Shown here one piece after another: positions 61,606 through 64,000 of a stretch of 64,000 bases of DNA. Origin of the DNA: Actinoplanes sp. L3-i22 (GTDB taxonomy: Bacteria; Actinomycetota; Actinomycetes; Mycobacteriales; Micromonosporaceae); assembly GCF_019704555.1 (NCBI RefSeq), contig NZ_AP024745.1, positions 7,882,501-7,946,500 on the forward strand, written 5' to 3'. The notes below the pieces were generated by a model that was not told where the DNA came from, did no database searches, and saw only the letters and a program-made list of their open reading frames with translations. Within the stretch, counting starts at the first letter, position 1; each line of letters starts with the position of its first letter. The translations under genes were made by a program, and so were the position numbers.

Positions 61606-62667
61606 TCAGAAGGCGTAGCGGACGTGCAGGTAGGGCGTCCGCGCCGCGATCAGGTCCAGCAGCGCGGCGACGTACCGGCCCTTCTCGCCGGTGCGGTAGC
61701 GGACGTTCCAGGAACCGTTCTGGGAGAGTTTCGGCTGCTGGAGGGCGGGGCGCCAGATCAACTCCTCGGCCTTCGGGTGCCAGCCGAGGTTGACCTCGTG
61801 CAGCTCGCGGTTGTGGGTCAGGAAGATGACCTCGGCCGCGAGCTGCTTCTTCGCCGCCGGCCCGATTCCGGCGTCCAGCTGGTCGAGCAGCGCGGCCCAG
61901 TCGGCCAGCCAGCCGTCCCGGACGACGACCGGGCTGAAGTTGACGTGCACCTCGTACCCGGCGGCGACGAAATCGTCGATCGCGGCGATCCGCTGGTCGA
62001 TCGGCGAGGTCCGGATGTCGAGGATCTTGGCGTCCGCCTGCGGCATCAACGAAAACCTGATTCGGGTACGGCCCCGCGGGTCCCAGTCCAGCAGTTCGCG
62101 GTTCACGTGCTTGGTGGCGAAGGACGCCTTCGCGCCCGGCATCCAGCGGAACAGTTCGACCAGGTCGCGGACGTTGTCGCTGATCCGGGCGTCGACGCTG
62201 CAGTCCGAGTTCTCGCCGATGTCGTAGACCCAGGCGAGCGGATCGCACTCGTTCGGGGCGGGTTTCGGGCCCTGGCGGCTGGCGTGGCCGGACACGTACG
62301 CCGCAATCTTTTCGATGTTGGCGAAGACCGTGATCGGGTTGCTGTAGCCCTTGTGGCGCGGCACGTAGCAGTAGGCGCAGGCCATCGCGCAGCCGTTGGC
62401 GGTGGACGGCGCGATGAAGTCGGCGGAGCGCCCGTTCGGCCGCGCGGTCAGTGTCTTCTTGACGCCGAGGACGAGCGCCTCGCGCTTGATCCGCACCCAC
62501 CGGTTGACGTTCGTCTCGTCGCCGTGGAGTTCCGGGATCCGCTGGTGACTCGCCACCTCGACCCGTTGGGCCGCGGGGAACCGGGCCAGGATCTCCCTGC
62601 CGCGCGGGAGCTGGGCGGCGGCCGGCTCGAAGTAGATGCGGCGAACATCCAGCAGGTCACCAGTCAT
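61606..62667 (-). CDS. Spore photoproduct lyase-family radical SAM protein
   Basis: A 353-residue radical SAM enzyme. NGCAMACAYCYVPRHKGY gives the CxxxCxxC iron-sulfur motif (Cys93, Cys97, Cys100). Residues RRIYFEPAA, IAPSTANGC and KHVNRELLDWDPRGRTRIRFSLMP match SPL. A cysteine at 156 (ENSDCSVDA) could be the hydrogen-donor Cys of SPL. SPL repairs the UV thymine dimer of dormant spores, and homologues occur in non-endospore actinobacteria. ATG 62667. Divergent from a lipoprotein gene. Confidence 0.85.
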   Translation of the reverse strand: MTGDLLDVRRIYFEPAAAQLPRGREILARFPAAQRVEVASHQRIPELHGDETNVNRWVRIKREALVLGVKKTLTARPNGRSADFIAPSTANGCAMACAYCYVPRHKGYSNPITVFANIEKIAAYVSGHASRQGPKPAPNECDPLAWVYDIGENSDCSVDARISDNVRDLVELFRWMPGAKASFATKHVNRELLDWDPRGRTRIRFSLMPQADAKILDIRTSPIDQRIAAIDDFVAAGYEVHVNFSPVVVRDGWLADWAALLDQLDAGIGPAAKKQLAAEVIFLTHNRELHEVNLGWHPKAEELIWRPALQQPKLSQNGSWNVRYRTGEKGRYVAALLDLIAARTPYLHVRYAF

Positions 62668-62745
62668 GACCGGGGAAGGATACGTCGCCGGCGGCGCCCG
62701 GCCGGTCCGGCCGGTTGACAGTCACCTGGACGGCGTAGTGCACTA

Positions 62746-62770
62746 TTCGATAGAGCTCCACTCTATCGAA
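62746..62770. promoter_or_regulatory. 25-bp palindrome upstream of the lipoprotein
   Basis: TTCGATAGAG (62746-62755) and CTCTATCGAA (62761-62770) with a 5-nt spacer, 20 bp before the lipoprotein start. A TTGACA (62715-62720) lies upstream. No regulator gene is adjacent. Confidence 0.7.
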
Positions 62771-62789
62771 GAGACAGGACCGGCACACC

Positions 62790-63617
62790 ATGACCGTTCG
62801 CCGGCGCCTCGCGGCGTTGCTCGCACTGACCGTTGCGCTGTCCGGCTGCTCGCCGGCCGGCGCCGAATCGCCATCCGCCGGATCGACGGCGACCGCCCCG
62901 ACAGCGGATGACTGCGGCGACGCCGCAGCCACCGTCCAGAAGCACCTGAACAGCTCCGACGTCACCACCGTCACGGTGAACGGCCAGTGCACCAACGTCA
63001 CGATCGACACCGGCCTGACCGACGCGGACACCGCCCGCGGGCGGAAGCTCTGCGAGAGCGCCGCCGAGGTCGCCTACGTCGGCGACGTCAACTCGGTCAC
63101 CGTCCGGAGCAAGTCGAAGGCCGAGCTCTCGATCGGCATCCCCGGCGCGGCCTGCCTGTCCGCTGCCGGCGACGGCGCCGGCGCTCCGGCCGGCGATGCA
63201 CCTCAGGCCGGCGATGAACCCGCCAGCACGCCGTCGCCGAGCCATCAGCCGACGCCGGCCGCCACGAAGAAGCGCACCCTGCCGCCCGGCTCGGTGGTGA
63301 CCGTGCAGCCGATCGTGCCGACCATCGAGTACTTCCGGGTCAAGCGGAAACCGGAGTGCCGGTCCGTCAAGGACGGTGTCGTCCACGAGGGCGCGCCGGC
63401 GATCCTCGAGTGGCAGGTCACCGGCACCGGCAAGGTCCAGCTCAGCGTCGACGGGCCGGGCCTCTACGCGGAGTACGGCCCGAGCGGGTCGGACTCGCTG
63501 CCGTTCCCCTGCGATGTCGCTCCGGGCGCCACTCAGTCGCACAGCTTCACGCTGACGGCGATCGGCCTCGGCCGGAACAGGTCCCGGACCCTGGTGGTCA
63601 AGGCCCAGGCCGGATGA
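62790..63617 (+). CDS. Secreted lipoprotein of unknown function
   Basis: A 275-residue lipoprotein: lipobox LSGC at residues 17-20. A Cys-containing domain (about 40-125, with CGDAAATVQ and QCTNVTIDTG and a DUF3060-like beta pattern) is followed by a Ser/Pro/Thr-rich linker (about 128-170) and a beta-rich C-terminal domain (TIEYFRVKRKPECRS, ILEWQVTGTGKVQLSVDG). The DUF3060-like impression is weak. No enzymatic motif. Confidence 0.7.
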   Translation: MTVRRRLAALLALTVALSGCSPAGAESPSAGSTATAPTADDCGDAAATVQKHLNSSDVTTVTVNGQCTNVTIDTGLTDADTARGRKLCESAAEVAYVGDVNSVTVRSKSKAELSIGIPGAACLSAAGDGAGAPAGDAPQAGDEPASTPSPSHQPTPAATKKRTLPPGSVVTVQPIVPTIEYFRVKRKPECRSVKDGVVHEGAPAILEWQVTGTGKVQLSVDGPGLYAEYGPSGSDSLPFPCDVAPGATQSHSFTLTAIGLGRNRSRTLVVKAQAG

Positions 63618-63622
63618 CGCAC

Positions 63623-63652
63623 GACGCGCCCGGCCGGCCGGCCGGGCGCGTC
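63623..63652. terminator. 30-bp perfect palindrome between convergent genes
   Basis: GACGCGCCCGGCC, a central GGCC and the mirrored arm make a perfect 30-bp palindrome six bases after the lipoprotein stop and 11 bp before the stop of the F5/8-type-C gene. Likely bidirectional terminator. Confidence 0.75.
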
Positions 63653-63663
63653 ACCGCGATCCG

Positions 63664-64000
63664 CTACGAGCGGTAGACCCCGAACTCGTAGAGCGAGTAG
63701 CCGTAGGCGGTCGCTCGCCCGGTGTTGTTCACCCGGACGTATCGCCCGGATCCGCTGATCGAGAGCGTGTCGAAGCCGCCGTCACCCGCGGTTGTCGAGT
63801 AGACGTTGGTCCAGGTGTTGCCGTCGTTGGACGTCTGGATCTGGTACGAGGTGGCATACGCCGCCTCCCAGGCCAGCGCGACCTTGTCGAACGACTGCAC
63901 CGAGCCCAGGTCGACCTGGAGCCACGACGTGTCCACCCATTCGCTGGCCCATCGGGTGCCGTAGTCGCCGTCGACCGCGTAGGACGGCAGCTGCGGCCCG
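63664..64000 (-). CDS. C-terminus of an F5/8 type C (discoidin, CBM32-like) protein, cut by window edge
   Basis: The last 112 codons of a minus-strand gene whose start lies beyond the window. SYAVDGDYGTRWASEWVDTSWLQVDLGS, TSYQIQTSNDGNTWTNVYSTT and RYVRVNNTGRAT are the F5/8 type C core; such domains bind sugars at the ends of secreted glycoside hydrolases and lyases. Stop TAG at 63666-63664. Confidence 0.85.
   Translation of the reverse strand, partial: GPQLPSYAVDGDYGTRWASEWVDTSWLQVDLGSVQSFDKVALAWEAAYATSYQIQTSNDGNTWTNVYSTTAGDGGFDTLSISGSGRYVRVNNTGRATAYGYSLYEFGVYRS

Overview
The window is very GC-rich, with strong third-position GC, many GTG starts and dense 1-4 nt gene overlaps. It carries typical actinomycete families: a Zn-free inositol-phosphate synthase homologue, F420-type PPOX oxidoreductases, MmyB-like XRE regulators, PaaX and TrmB regulators, and a spore photoproduct lyase homologue. 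This fits a sporulating filamentous actinobacterium; a Micromonosporaceae member such as Actinoplanes is my best guess, inferred from content and not proven. I saw no rRNA, tRNA, CRISPR array, phage or PKS/NRPS genes.

Layout. 1-8.8 kb is core-like metabolism: a cyclopropane-synthase-type methyltransferase (cut by the window edge), a saccharopine-dehydrogenase-like enzyme, TetR, a secreted EEP nuclease/phosphatase, an inositol-phosphate-synthase homologue, an acyl-CoA dehydrogenase, a CYTH protein and a subtilisin. 9.2-10.3 kb is a three-gene DUF2089/membrane/SHOCT-like operon with an apparently leaderless promoter. 10.3-17.2 kb holds a membrane protein, a GAF-PucR regulator with an MHS transporter, and a GGDEF-EAL protein. 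17.3-23.4 kb holds SEC-C and ThuA proteins, a small ABC exporter, a wrecked winged-helix gene, a secreted protein and a secreted SGNH esterase. 23.5-27.4 kb holds an orphan NMT1-type binding protein, TetR and a DAO-type FAD oxidase.

27.5-41.8 kb is an accessory stretch packed with tandem repeats of many unit sizes (5, 6, 7, 9, 14, 20, 25, 35 and 36 bp and GGTGG-type). It also holds an intact IS5-family element, a degenerate glycosyltransferase and serial partial copies of a trmB 5' end. Two 36-bp arrays are in frame inside a divergent pair: a HelD-like RNA-polymerase-associated ATPase and a TetR regulator. The pair shares a perfect 9+9 bp inverted repeat.

40.8-54.9 kb looks like one uptake and catabolism island. 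It has a TrmB-linked SsuABC/TauABC-type importer with two permeases, an amidohydrolase, an SDR, an EntE-type aryl-AMP ligase, a PaaX regulator, and a complete Liv-type importer translationally coupled to a secreted alpha/beta hydrolase. 54.9-64 kb holds a class V aminotransferase-like protein, a flavin amine oxidase whose domain order appears circularly permuted, a TetR/MFS drug-efflux pair with two matched operators, a 2'-5' RNA ligase-like protein, a MarR/DoxX pair with a strong operator, a spore photoproduct lyase homologue, a lipoprotein under an orphan 25-bp palindrome, and the C-terminus of an F5/8-type-C (CBM32-like) protein.

Most regulatory inferences rest on inverted repeats read directly in divergent promoters. 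Functions of substrates are inferred from families and neighbours only.
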